Shown here piece by piece: positions 1-6,965 of a stretch of DNA of 9,267 bases. Within the stretch, counting starts at the first letter, position 1, and every line of letters starts with the position of its first letter. The notes under the pieces are model-generated. The model saw only the letters and a program-made list of their open reading frames with translations. It was not told the DNA's origin and ran no database searches. The translations under genes were made by a program, and so were the position numbers. The DNA comes from Mobilitalea sp. (GTDB lineage Bacteria; Bacillota_A; Clostridia; Lachnospirales; Lachnospiraceae), in NCBI GenBank assembly GCA_029974875.1, contig JARKQP010000553.1:1-9267 (forward strand). The letters are read 5' to 3'.

Positions 1-256
1 TCTGATAGGCTGTCATACTTTCAAACCATAAAACAATCGGATCTTCCGTATATTTTTTTAACTGTAATACCTGCTTTTGAAATGCAGGCAGACTAAATTC
101 ATCTGTAGACAACTTTATTAGCAGACACTTAATCCCACTTATTTCCATAATATAATATTCTCTGTTACTCTGTAGATAAACAGGTAGGGTTTTTTTGTCT
201 TTCCATTTTTCAAGAGATGCCTTCAATCCCAATATATTTTCTAAATAGTTTAGCAT
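1..256 (-). CDS. Partial gene, possible MarR-like/winged-helix transcriptional regulator (N-terminal part)
   Basis: This reading frame starts at ATG 256-254 and stays open for 85 codons to the left edge, so the C-terminal part is missing. The start is chosen because an AGAAGGG ribosome binding site lies about seven bases upstream; the ATG five bases further upstream reads into a stop after three codons. The protein begins MLNYLENILGLKASLEKW and continues with an LPVYLQSN stretch and a KCLLIKLS strand. From memory this resembles the N-terminal half of a clostridial family annotated as MarR-family or helix-turn-helix regulators, whose DNA-binding domain sits in the C-terminal half, here outside the window. 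The coding call is fairly safe, but the regulator assignment is tentative. It has its own candidate promoter and is separated from the transporter operon by a strong hairpin, so it is probably a separate transcription unit. Confidence 0.55.
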   Translation of the reverse strand, partial: MLNYLENILGLKASLEKWKDKKTLPVYLQSNREYYIMEISGIKCLLIKLSTDEFSLPAFQKQVLQLKKYTEDPIVLWFESMTAYQ

Positions 257-286
257 TCCATCACCCTTCTATAACATTTTTATTTT

Positions 287-315
287 ATTTTAACATACAT
301 TTTGTTATCATTCAA
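287..315 (-). promoter_or_regulatory. Candidate sigma-A promoter for the gene at 256-1
   Basis: On the minus strand TTGAAT (315-310) and TAAAAT (292-287) are separated by exactly 17 bases. They match the -35 and -10 consensus at four and five of six positions. Transcription would begin near 280 and leave a leader of about 25 bases before the ATG at 256. The surrounding sequence is very AT-rich, so a chance match is possible. Confidence 0.4.
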
Positions 316-330
316 TTTTTTTGTTATTAT
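302..330 (+). promoter_or_regulatory. Candidate plus-strand promoter facing the hairpin at 399-432
   Basis: TTGTTA (302-307) and TATTAT (325-330) are spaced by 17 bases and match the -35 and -10 consensus at four and five of six positions. It overlaps the minus-strand candidate promoter. A transcript from it would start near 337 and meet the plus-oriented terminator at 399-432, giving a short RNA of about 95 bases without an evident ORF. The AT-rich background makes such matches common, so this is weak evidence alone. Confidence 0.22.
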
Positions 331-398
331 TTTAGATATTCCCATATCAAAGACGATCTATACAAGCAAAATAATTTTGGGGAATAAAGGGCAGTACG

Positions 399-432
399 AA
401 TAATAGCACCTGGAAGGGTGCTATTATTTTTT
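399..432. terminator. Perfect 12-bp hairpin terminator downstream of the operon
   Basis: Positions 399-410 and 417-428 are perfect inverted repeats (12 bp) around the six-base loop TGGAAG. On the plus strand the stem runs into an uninterrupted T-tract (427-432), a textbook intrinsic terminator. On the minus strand the stem is preceded by an A-tract and ends in a weaker ATTATT run before CG. The long minus-strand operon ends at 505, about 75 bases away, so the expected job is to end that operon, perhaps bidirectionally. The better T-tract points the other way, although no plus-strand gene is visible. Confidence 0.75.
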
Positions 433-504
433 CCATATAGAACACTTTTACTTATTACAGCTGTAGATACCTAACCAAGCAAAGGCTTTTGGATCTTTAT
501 TTTT

Positions 505-2202
505 TTACAACCTTTGATACGGAATTTCAATATCGGAGGGATATTCCTTTCCGCAATAAATACTCTGGACAGCTTTTTGCATCCTTGTCTGCATAGACCA
601 AATGCCCGCATAATTACTATGAATATGATATTGGGGGAAATCTGAGGATGAGATATCAAGCCTTAAGCTAGACCCCTTTTTTAACTGATATGTTATATCC
701 CACATCTCAACAGTTACCTGCTCGATATCTCCCGGCTGATAGGAATGCCCTATATCATGGCAGATGCTGGTTATGGAGGAACGTATGCTGTAGTATTTTC
801 CATTCTCACGCTGTTCCATCAGCTTTGCGGTAAATGCTGTATCCGGACAATCAGAGGATACAAATAAACGCACCTTTATCTTCCCGGCAATGCACATATC
901 CTCCTGTAACGGCCCGGACAGAAAGCTCACTACATCCTTGCGGTAAGCAGGCTGCGGTTGGGCGAGGCTCCCATTTTCCCCCATGGACTTTAACATGGAC
1001 TCTACGCCATGGGATGGCACCGGATCGGCAGGATCGTATTGGTAGCTCCATTTTACCCTGTCAGAAGCCGGTTGTTCCTCCAGGCTGCCCACATTGCCGT
1101 CTCTGCCGGCTTCCAGATAGAATTTACGTCTGCTGTTCTCTTCCATGGGCCATTCCTCAAGTGAAATCCATCGGTCGGCACCAATCACATAGGCACGGAT
1201 CCGCTTTTTGGGCAGCCTCTTCTTTTTTAATACAAGGTCAAACCATTCCAGTATTGCAGAAACATCACTGCTGTGTAGCTGCTCTGTCCGGCAATCCTCC
1301 ATACAGGGCATGAAACCATGGTTCCAGCCTCCCATATCCAGCCAGCAGTGCTCCTTTGTTTCTTTCGCAAGGTGGTTCCAGGTATTCATAGAGCTGCCAT
1401 GGTGGTGATCATACCAGCCGCTGCGGATAAATAAGGGTACCTTAACCCTGGACGGAATATCATAGAGCTCCTTCCACCAGCCCTGCTGCCAATAAGCATC
1501 CTCTCTCCTTGTATTGGTAATCCAATCCCGGTACCATTGCACCTTTCTTCCCCATAATTTTTCATCAACTTCTATCTGTGGTAGAAATTTACAGCTCCCT
1601 ATATAATCTACATTTACCGGAAAGCCTGTATTCTCCATCGCCCAGGAAGTCAATACATCCTGGCGGAACATCCCTTTTTCGTAAGCAGACTTAAAGCGGT
1701 CTGTCCCATAATGGGTCAGGCACATTCCCTTTAGTTTATCCGGCACTTTATCAGCAATTGCCCAGCCTGTCAGCGCCAGATAGGAATTTCCCCAATACCC
1801 GATTACATCCACCCAGTATTGATCCTCAAGCCACTTAAGGGTGTCCAGCCCATCCCCTCTTTCATTGACATTGGGCTCCCATTCTCCCTCCGATCCACCA
1901 GTCCCGCGGCAATACTGGGATACGAAGATGTAGCCGCGCTTAGCTAATTGCTCACCATGCAATCTGCTGATTGGAGCCTGATTAGGATAGCAGGTACGCT
2001 CCAAAATGACCGGCAGTGGCTTTTCTACCGGAATTCCTTTCCCGGATGCCGGTTTATAAATCAATGTCCTAAGCCTGACTCCATCCTTCACAGGAAGCAT
2101 AATTTCTTCCTGGGTATAAGCAGGATAGATCGCTTGATAGCAGGATTCGTCGTATTCCCTTTGTTTCATTTCACAGATATATTTAATATAATCAAATGCC
2201 AT
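505..2202 (-). CDS. CocE/NonD-family serine hydrolase (X-Pro dipeptidyl-peptidase S15-like)
   Basis: A 565-residue alpha/beta-hydrolase with no signal peptide or membrane segment, so it should act in the cytosol. Family members cleave esters or amides (cocaine esterase, glutaryl-7-ACA and alpha-amino-acid ester acylases) or X-Pro peptides. Visible landmarks are the N-terminal VKDGVRLRTLIYKP strand, ERTCY near 68-72 whose Tyr matches the oxyanion-hole Tyr of CocE, QYCRGTGGSEG at 96-106, the nucleophile elbow GNSYLA with Ser140, Asp265 in SGWYDHH and His295 in GGWNHG. The catalytic triad therefore appears complete. A beta-rich C-terminal domain of the PepX_C type fills roughly residues 345-560. 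Total length is normal for the family. ATG 2202 follows GGGAGGA at eight bases, and this site overlaps the stop of the preceding gene, so translation is probably coupled. It is the last gene of the operon. Known for the family: ester/amide hydrolysis. Inferred: it processes the imported substrate. Substrate unknown. Confidence 0.92.
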   Translation of the reverse strand: MAFDYIKYICEMKQREYDESCYQAIYPAYTQEEIMLPVKDGVRLRTLIYKPASGKGIPVEKPLPVILERTCYPNQAPISRLHGEQLAKRGYIFVSQYCRGTGGSEGEWEPNVNERGDGLDTLKWLEDQYWVDVIGYWGNSYLALTGWAIADKVPDKLKGMCLTHYGTDRFKSAYEKGMFRQDVLTSWAMENTGFPVNVDYIGSCKFLPQIEVDEKLWGRKVQWYRDWITNTRREDAYWQQGWWKELYDIPSRVKVPLFIRSGWYDHHHGSSMNTWNHLAKETKEHCWLDMGGWNHGFMPCMEDCRTEQLHSSDVSAILEWFDLVLKKKRLPKKRIRAYVIGADRWISLEEWPMEENSRRKFYLEAGRDGNVGSLEEQPASDRVKWSYQYDPADPVPSHGVESMLKSMGENGSLAQPQPAYRKDVVSFLSGPLQEDMCIAGKIKVRLFVSSDCPDTAFTAKLMEQRENGKYYSIRSSITSICHDIGHSYQPGDIEQVTVEMWDITYQLKKGSSLRLDISSSDFPQYHIHSNYAGIWSMQTRMQKAVQSIYCGKEYPSDIEIPYQRL

Positions 2203-2216
2203 CCCGGATATCCTCC

Positions 2217-2516
2217 CTATATTTCCATCTCAAGCAGAGCCATCCCTAAGGATTTTCCATGCTTGTCAAGGGCAAGAGAACGGGTAACCCCTCCTCCAAG
2301 GGTCTTATCCAGAACAAAGTTCAATGCCCCCAGCTCCTCCAGTTCATATCTGACTACCTCACCCTTGCATATCTCACTAAAGTAGTCTTTCACGGTCTTA
2401 CAGGTCACTTTTTCTTTGAGGATTCCGTAATCCTTACTATCATAGGCAATCAGGGAAATATTAGATATCTCCCCTTTATCACCAGTTCTTGAATGGGCAA
2501 TCTCTTTCAGTCTCAT
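2217..2516 (-). CDS. Stand-alone AtuA C-terminal-like domain protein
   Basis: A 99-residue protein starting MRLKEIAHSRTGDKGE. It matches, by my recognition, the small alpha/beta (ferredoxin-fold-like) domain found at the C-terminus of longer AtuA/DUF1446 proteins: the conserved ARTGDKG-like segment (residues 8-15), a VRYELEELGALNFVL core, the GGGVTRSL turn and the terminal GMALLEMEI. The frame is open further upstream to a TTG at 2585, but that extension lacks a ribosome binding site and encodes a non-conserved stretch across a palindrome. ATG 2516 has a perfect GGAGGT four bases upstream and begins exactly where homologous domains begin. It follows the AtuA gene after 113 bases and precedes the hydrolase by 14 bases. 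It most likely forms a complex with the 450-residue AtuA protein, replacing the usual fusion. Its biochemical role is not established. Confidence 0.88.
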   Translation of the reverse strand: MRLKEIAHSRTGDKGEISNISLIAYDSKDYGILKEKVTCKTVKDYFSEICKGEVVRYELEELGALNFVLDKTLGGGVTRSLALDKHGKSLGMALLEMEI

Positions 2517-2520
2517 GGTT

Positions 2521-2526
2521 ACCTCC
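2521..2526 (-). promoter_or_regulatory. Ribosome binding site deciding the start at 2516
   Basis: GGAGGT on the minus strand, four bases from the ATG at 2516. It supports the 99-residue product over the 122-codon reading of the same frame, which would begin at an unsupported TTG. Confidence 0.85.
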
Positions 2527-2547
2527 ATATTATATATATTTATGTCC

Positions 2548-2567
2548 ATGCCTATCATGATAGGCAT
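2548..2567. promoter_or_regulatory. Perfect 20-bp palindrome between the AtuA gene and its small partner
   Basis: ATGCCTATCATGATAGGCAT is identical to its own reverse complement. It lies in the only long gap (113 bases) within the operon, 31 bases upstream of the ATG at 2516. As DNA it has the form of a dimeric-regulator operator; as RNA it would form an 8-bp stem with a CAUG loop. It has no T-tract, so it is not a terminator. A weak promoter-like pair on the minus strand, TTGTGC (2585-2580) and TATCAT (2562-2557, inside the palindrome), is spaced by 17 bases. Function is unknown. Confidence 0.6.
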
Positions 2568-2629
2568 TGCCGTTATACTGCACAAATTGCCATGAAAGCT
2601 CTGGCATGGACCCAGATCAGCTTCGTCCG

Positions 2630-3982
2630 CTAAACCTCAAGGTCGTGCACCTCAGCCACCGCATCTTCTCTCGGAATAAAGATGGAGCATACGGATACTA
2701 CCTGTTCAACCCGCTTCACTACTCCGCCGCCTCCCGCCGGTCCATTCGTATATAGTGCCTCCACCTCGTTCGCAATCAGCGTAGCATTCCATTCATCCCT
2801 GGTACGCCCGCTGATACGCAGCCTGATCTCCGACCTGTTTCCATCACATAGACGGTCAGAGATGGCATCCCGGTATAGGGAGTTATATCCGATATAGTCA
2901 CAGCGGTATTCCTCCAGTACGGCACCGGTAATCTCCAGCCGCTTGCGCACTACCGCTTCTGCCAGCTTTGCACGCGCAAGACAGTTAGAACCACCGTAGG
3001 ATATCTCACCCTCCCCGATGTAGCAGTCCTCATACCCAATGCTGACCTTAAGCTGCTCCGGCCTGCCATTTGATGCTGCGTGCTCTGCCCTTACTCTGTC
3101 CTTCCCTATCTGAGTAAAGCATACTTTTGAAAAATCTGCAATTGCATCCGGCGTATAATACGCCTTGGGATCGTGGATCTCATATATCATTTGCTCCTTA
3201 CAGGTATCTGTTGTAACCAGCCCTCCTGAACCTTCCACCTTCGTAATAATAAATGTGCCGCTTTCATCGATTTCTACCAGAGGATATCCCAGCCTTTCCA
3301 GATCCGGCACTTCCTTATAGCCCGGGTCGGCATAGTATCCCCCGGTTACCTGCCCTGCACATTCCAGCAAATGTCCTGCCAGTACTGCCTGCCCCATCCT
3401 GTCCGGATCCTTTTCCAGGTTCCAGCCAAATTCATATGCCAGGGGGCCTATGACTAGGGCAGGATCCGATACCCGTCCTGTTATAATCACATCCGCATGA
3501 TTTCTTAAGGCCTCCATAATACCTTCCGCTCCCATATAGGCATTTGCCGATATGATGTTAACCCCCATATCCTTCAGCTTACAGCCGGTTTCCAATACAT
3601 CGTGTCCTGAGAAGGCTTTCAGATTCCCCCCAAGATCATCTCCGGTGACATAAGCTATCTTAATGCCTTCGATGCCCAGGTCTTTTGCAATCTCCATTGT
3701 TTTATCAGCGGCAGCTTTTACATTTGCCGCGCCCATATTGGTAACTACTTTTATCCTTTTCTCCTTAACTAAGGGAAGGATATGCTGCATCCGGTATTCC
3801 AGCAGCGGGTTATAGCCTTTTGTGCTATCCCTTTGCTTTTCCTTTTGCCCCAGTGCAATGGTCCGTTCCGCCAGACATTCAAAAATGATATAGTCCAGGT
3901 TGCCTTTTTCCATCAATTCAACCGCCGGTTCTATTCTGTCCCCTGCGTAGCCGGCACCGCTTCCAATTCGTATTGTCTTCAA
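2630..3982 (-). CDS. AtuA-family (DUF1446, acyclic terpene utilisation) protein
   Basis: A 450-residue cytosolic protein of the AtuA/DUF1446 family. Landmarks are the glycine-rich N-terminus IGSGAGYAGDR (6-16), NMGAAN (82-87), VTGDDL (112-117), GRVSDPALVIGP (169-180), HLLECAGQVTGG (204-215) and a glycine-rich C-terminal segment NGPAGGGGVVKRV. The family was named for Pseudomonas atuA, needed for growth on citronellol/geraniol-type acyclic terpenes; its chemical reaction is, to my knowledge, not settled. Longer members (near 600 residues) carry an extra C-terminal domain, which here is encoded separately by 2516-2217. The start is TTG 3982-3980: no ATG is available at the conserved N-terminus, and GAGGAGG lies seven bases upstream. 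It follows the transporter ATPase after 38 bases in the same operon. Inferred: it acts on the imported compound or its CoA ester. A terpene role here is unproven. Confidence 0.88.
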   Translation of the reverse strand: MKTIRIGSGAGYAGDRIEPAVELMEKGNLDYIIFECLAERTIALGQKEKQRDSTKGYNPLLEYRMQHILPLVKEKRIKVVTNMGAANVKAAADKTMEIAKDLGIEGIKIAYVTGDDLGGNLKAFSGHDVLETGCKLKDMGVNIISANAYMGAEGIMEALRNHADVIITGRVSDPALVIGPLAYEFGWNLEKDPDRMGQAVLAGHLLECAGQVTGGYYADPGYKEVPDLERLGYPLVEIDESGTFIITKVEGSGGLVTTDTCKEQMIYEIHDPKAYYTPDAIADFSKVCFTQIGKDRVRAEHAASNGRPEQLKVSIGYEDCYIGEGEISYGGSNCLARAKLAEAVVRKRLEITGAVLEEYRCDYIGYNSLYRDAISDRLCDGNRSEIRLRISGRTRDEWNATLIANEVEALYTNGPAGGGGVVKRVEQVVSVCSIFIPREDAVAEVHDLEV

Positions 3983-3989
3983 TCTATTG

Positions 3990-3996
3990 CCTCCTC
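3990..3996 (-). promoter_or_regulatory. Ribosome binding site supporting a TTG start at 3982
   Basis: GAGGAGG on the minus strand, seven bases before TTG 3982. The family-conserved N-terminus (MKTIRIGSGAGYAGDR) begins at this codon, so the non-ATG start is well supported. Confidence 0.8.
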
Positions 3997-4021
3997 TTTC
4001 CTAACTACTTGGCAGAGCCTC

Positions 4022-6055
4022 CTATCTTTCCTTCCAGCAGGCAACCATATGCCCATCCTCTCTCTGAACCAAATCGGGCAGCTTATTTCTGCATTCCTCC
4101 ATAACATAGGGGCAGCGTGTAGAAAATGCGCAGCCCACGGGACGGTTCATCGGACTGGGAATTTCACCTGCTATAATCTTTCTTTGCATGGTCTGCTCCA
4201 GAAGCGGGTCGGATTCGGGAACCGCTTCCAACAGTGCCTTGGTATAAGGATGCAATGGATTGCCATATAATTTATCCCAGTCTGCCACTTCTACCAATTG
4301 TCCCAGATACATCACCGCCACCCGGTCACTGATATGTCTTACCACTGATAAGTCATGGGCAATGAACAGGTAAGTAATACCCAGCTTATCCTGAAGCTCC
4401 TCCAGCAAATTGATAATCTGGGCCTGAATGGATACATCCAGTGCAGATATGGCCTCATCACAGACAATAAACTGGGGATTGGTTGAAATAGCACGGGCAA
4501 TTGCCAGTCTTTGGCGCTGACCCCCGGAAAACTCATGAGGTACCCTCTCCTGATAAGCTCTGTCAAGGCCAACCAGGTCAAAAAGCTCCTCCACCCTGCT
4601 TTCCAATTCAGCCTTGGATTTTCCCGGATAAAAATTCTTCAACGGCTCCATAACGATGTCCGCTGCCCTCTGCCTCGGATCAAGGGAGCCGTAGGGATCC
4701 TGGAATACCATGGACATATCCCTGCGGACCGGATACATCTCGCGGGAGTTCAGCTTCGCAATATCCTTACCGTGAAACAGGATGCTGCCGCCGGTTGCCC
4801 GGGTCAGCTTCATTATGGTCCGTGCAATCGTTGATTTTCCGCATCCGGATTCCCCAACCAGGCCAAAGGTTTCTCCCTTATAGATATCAAAGCTTACCCC
4901 GTCCACCGCTTTCACATCACATACTTTCTTTCGCGTGATTCCTTTATATACCGGAAAATATACTTTTAAGTCCTGTATGGACAGCACCGGCTGCTCCTTT
5001 TGATAATCCCGTTTCGCCTTCAAGGCGCGGGTCTGCTGGGATATTGCCCTTATCGCTTTTGTGTCCTTGCTGATTTCTTTATAACAGGCAATCTTATGCC
5101 CTTCCTTACCTTCACCTGGTCCAACTTCCCTTAAGATAGGACGTGTACGGTTAATACAGGATTCCTCCCCATAAGGGCAACGGTTATAAAATGCACATTC
5201 GTCCTTCCGGTTGACCAAGCTTTTCACGGTGCCCTCGATAGGAACCAGCTTCCTCTCCTTTGGGTCATTCAGCCTTGGCACCGCATTCAATAGCCCGATG
5301 GTGTAGGGATGGCGGGGATGGTAAAACAGATCATTAATGCCGGCTGTTTCAACGATTTCACCGGCATACATGACATAAGCCCGCTCCGCATACCTGGCGA
5401 CGATACTGAGATTATGGGTAATAATAATCAGTGACATCCTATTCTTTTTCACGATATCCTTCATAAGCTCCAGAATCTGTGCCTGGGTCGTAACATCCAA
5501 AGCAGTGGTTGCCTCGTCCGCAATCAACAGCTTGGGATTGCAGGCAAGCGCCATTGCGATAACAATCCTTTGCCTCATACCACCGGAAAACTCATGTGGA
5601 TATTGTCCGAACCTGGTCTCCGGCTCAGGAATTGCTACCTGCTTCATCAGCTCTATTGCCCGCTTTTTTGCCTGGGCCTTATTCATATCCGTATGGATCA
5701 AAATCCCTTCCATCAGCTGCTTGCCGATGGGTATTACGGGATTTAAGGAAGTCATTGGCTCCTGGAAGATCAGGCCTATCTTTCCTCCCCTGACAGAGCG
5801 CATCTCGGGTCCATTGGCTTTATATTCAAGAATATTCCTTCCTTCAAACAGGATCTCACTTTTACCTATGATTGCGTTGGGGATCAGCTGCAGGCCGGAA
5901 TATTGGGTCACTGACTTGCCGCTTCCGCTCTCACCGACAAAAGCGACAATTTCGCCCTCGTCGATATAATAGGAGACATCATTCACTGCCTTTAAGGTTC
6001 CATCCTCATGCTTGAATTCTGTTTTTAGATTTTTAACTTCAATTAGATGTGACAT
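4022..6055 (-). CDS. Fused DppD-DppF-like double ATPase of a peptide-type ABC importer
   Basis: A 677-residue polypeptide with two complete ABC ATPase units, powering import through the two permeases. Unit 1: Walker A GESGSGKS (41-48), Q-loop FQEP (97-100), signature FSGGMRQR (156-163), Walker B LLIADEATTALD (176-187), switch His214. Unit 2: Walker A GESGCGKS (401-408), Q-loop FQDP (451-454), signature FSGGQRQR (509-516), Walker B FIVCDEAISALD (529-540), switch His567. Each unit ends in the oligopeptide-transporter C-terminal domain with four cysteines: C287, C293, C300, C324, and C642, C648, C655, C673. That pattern can bind an iron-sulfur cluster in some Dpp/Opp ATPases. In most systems the two units are separate proteins (DppD, DppF); the join here is a linker around residues 326-356. 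Both nucleotide sites look intact. ATG 6055 has GGAGGA close upstream, directly after the preceding stop, which suggests coupling. The transported substrate cannot be told from the ATPase. Confidence 0.95.
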   Translation of the reverse strand: MSHLIEVKNLKTEFKHEDGTLKAVNDVSYYIDEGEIVAFVGESGSGKSVTQYSGLQLIPNAIIGKSEILFEGRNILEYKANGPEMRSVRGGKIGLIFQEPMTSLNPVIPIGKQLMEGILIHTDMNKAQAKKRAIELMKQVAIPEPETRFGQYPHEFSGGMRQRIVIAMALACNPKLLIADEATTALDVTTQAQILELMKDIVKKNRMSLIIITHNLSIVARYAERAYVMYAGEIVETAGINDLFYHPRHPYTIGLLNAVPRLNDPKERKLVPIEGTVKSLVNRKDECAFYNRCPYGEESCINRTRPILREVGPGEGKEGHKIACYKEISKDTKAIRAISQQTRALKAKRDYQKEQPVLSIQDLKVYFPVYKGITRKKVCDVKAVDGVSFDIYKGETFGLVGESGCGKSTIARTIMKLTRATGGSILFHGKDIAKLNSREMYPVRRDMSMVFQDPYGSLDPRQRAADIVMEPLKNFYPGKSKAELESRVEELFDLVGLDRAYQERVPHEFSGGQRQRLAIARAISTNPQFIVCDEAISALDVSIQAQIINLLEELQDKLGITYLFIAHDLSVVRHISDRVAVMYLGQLVEVADWDKLYGNPLHPYTKALLEAVPESDPLLEQTMQRKIIAGEIPSPMNRPVGCAFSTRCPYVMEECRNKLPDLVQREDGHMVACWKER

Positions 6056-6067
6056 TGGTTTCCTCCT

Positions 6068-6955
6068 TTATAGTCTGCCTCTCAGCTTAGGATCGAGGGC
6101 ATCCCGCAGTGCGTCCCCGCAAATATTAAATGCCCAGGCCGTTAAGATAATAAATATACCGGGAGCAATACACATATAGGGCTTCGCATTCAGCCAGGTA
6201 CGCCCGTAATTGATCAGATATCCCCAGGAGGAATCCGGCGGAACCACACCGATTCCGAGATAGCTAAGGCCGGCCTCAATCATGATGGCAGCTCCCAGAT
6301 TCATGGTCATAAGTACAATTAATGCCGGCAGGCAGTTAGGAAGAATATGCTTTAAGGCAACCTTTACCGGCTTTGAGCCGGATATGACACTGGCTGTCAC
6401 ATAGTCAAGCTGCTTAATCTGCAGCACCAGCCCCCTCGTTAACCTCGCATAGGTAGGAACCATGGCAATACCGATACAGATACAGACATTCATCAGGCCT
6501 TTTCCAAACAGAACCCCCATAAAGATGGCAAGGATGATAACCGGTATCGTCATCATTGCATCCATCAGTCTCATGATAACGGAGTCAATCCATTTCCCCG
6601 CAATTCCCGACAGCAGTCCAAGCCCCATGCCAATCACTCCGGCAATAGCCGTCGACACGATGGATACGATCATGGATACCCTCGCACCATAAATGATACG
6701 GGAAAAGGTATCCCTTCCCAGCTGGTCCGTTCCGAAAATATGCTGGGCGGAAGGTGCAGAAAGCATATTGGTCAGATCCTGCTCATTATTGCCATAGGGT
6801 GCGATGAAATCCGCAAAGATTGCAAGGATGAACATGATACAGATCAGCACAAAGGCACCGATTACAATTTTCTTCCCAAAGAAGGTCTTCAAAAACTGGC
6901 GGCGCCTTTTCTTTGTTATGTAATTTTTATTTTGGTTTTTCCTGTTATTTTCCAT
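6068..6955 (-). CDS. DppC/OppC-type ABC transporter permease
   Basis: A 295-residue integral membrane protein, the second permease of the importer. A basic N-terminal cytoplasmic tail (about residues 1-29, rich in Lys, Arg and Asn) leads to a first membrane helix at about 30-52, as in the OppC_N domain. It is followed by the hallmark HIFGTDQLGRDTFSRIIYGAR (72-92). Further helices lie near 93-117, 135-152, 155-170, 208-228 and 262-279. The ATPase-coupling EAA loop is at about 184-209 (DYVTASVISGSKPVKVALKHILPN). The C-terminus ends GDALRDALDPKLRGRL, the usual DppC ending. ATG 6955 has GGAGG five bases upstream, right after the stop of the first permease (10-base gap). It pairs with the product of 7910-6966 to form the membrane channel. 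Family and role are secure; substrate is not. Confidence 0.95.
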   Translation of the reverse strand: MENNRKNQNKNYITKKRRRQFLKTFFGKKIVIGAFVLICIMFILAIFADFIAPYGNNEQDLTNMLSAPSAQHIFGTDQLGRDTFSRIIYGARVSMIVSIVSTAIAGVIGMGLGLLSGIAGKWIDSVIMRLMDAMMTIPVIILAIFMGVLFGKGLMNVCICIGIAMVPTYARLTRGLVLQIKQLDYVTASVISGSKPVKVALKHILPNCLPALIVLMTMNLGAAIMIEAGLSYLGIGVVPPDSSWGYLINYGRTWLNAKPYMCIAPGIFIILTAWAFNICGDALRDALDPKLRGRL

Positions 6956-6965
6956 GTCATCCTCC

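Noticed and set aside
471..493. Weak hairpin just after the hydrolase stop
   Set aside because: CCAA/TTGG and GC/GC pairings are short and bulged, and no T-run follows on the minus strand; the hairpin at 399-432 is a far better terminator.
834..1313. Plus-strand 159-codon frame
   Set aside because: Lies wholly inside the hydrolase gene on the opposite strand, with no ribosome site or recognisable protein; a shadow frame.
2517..2585. N-terminal extension of the small AtuA-like protein to TTG 2585 (122 residues)
   Set aside because: No ribosome site before TTG 2585, the extension crosses the palindrome and has no family similarity, and ATG 2516 has a perfect GGAGGT.
3782..4270. Plus-strand 162-codon frame
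   Set aside because: Spans the end of the ATPase gene and start of the AtuA gene on the other strand; composition looks like an antisense frame, with no family match.
5505..5969. Plus-strand 154-codon frame
   Set aside because: Antisense to the first ABC unit, whose conserved motifs account for the open frame.
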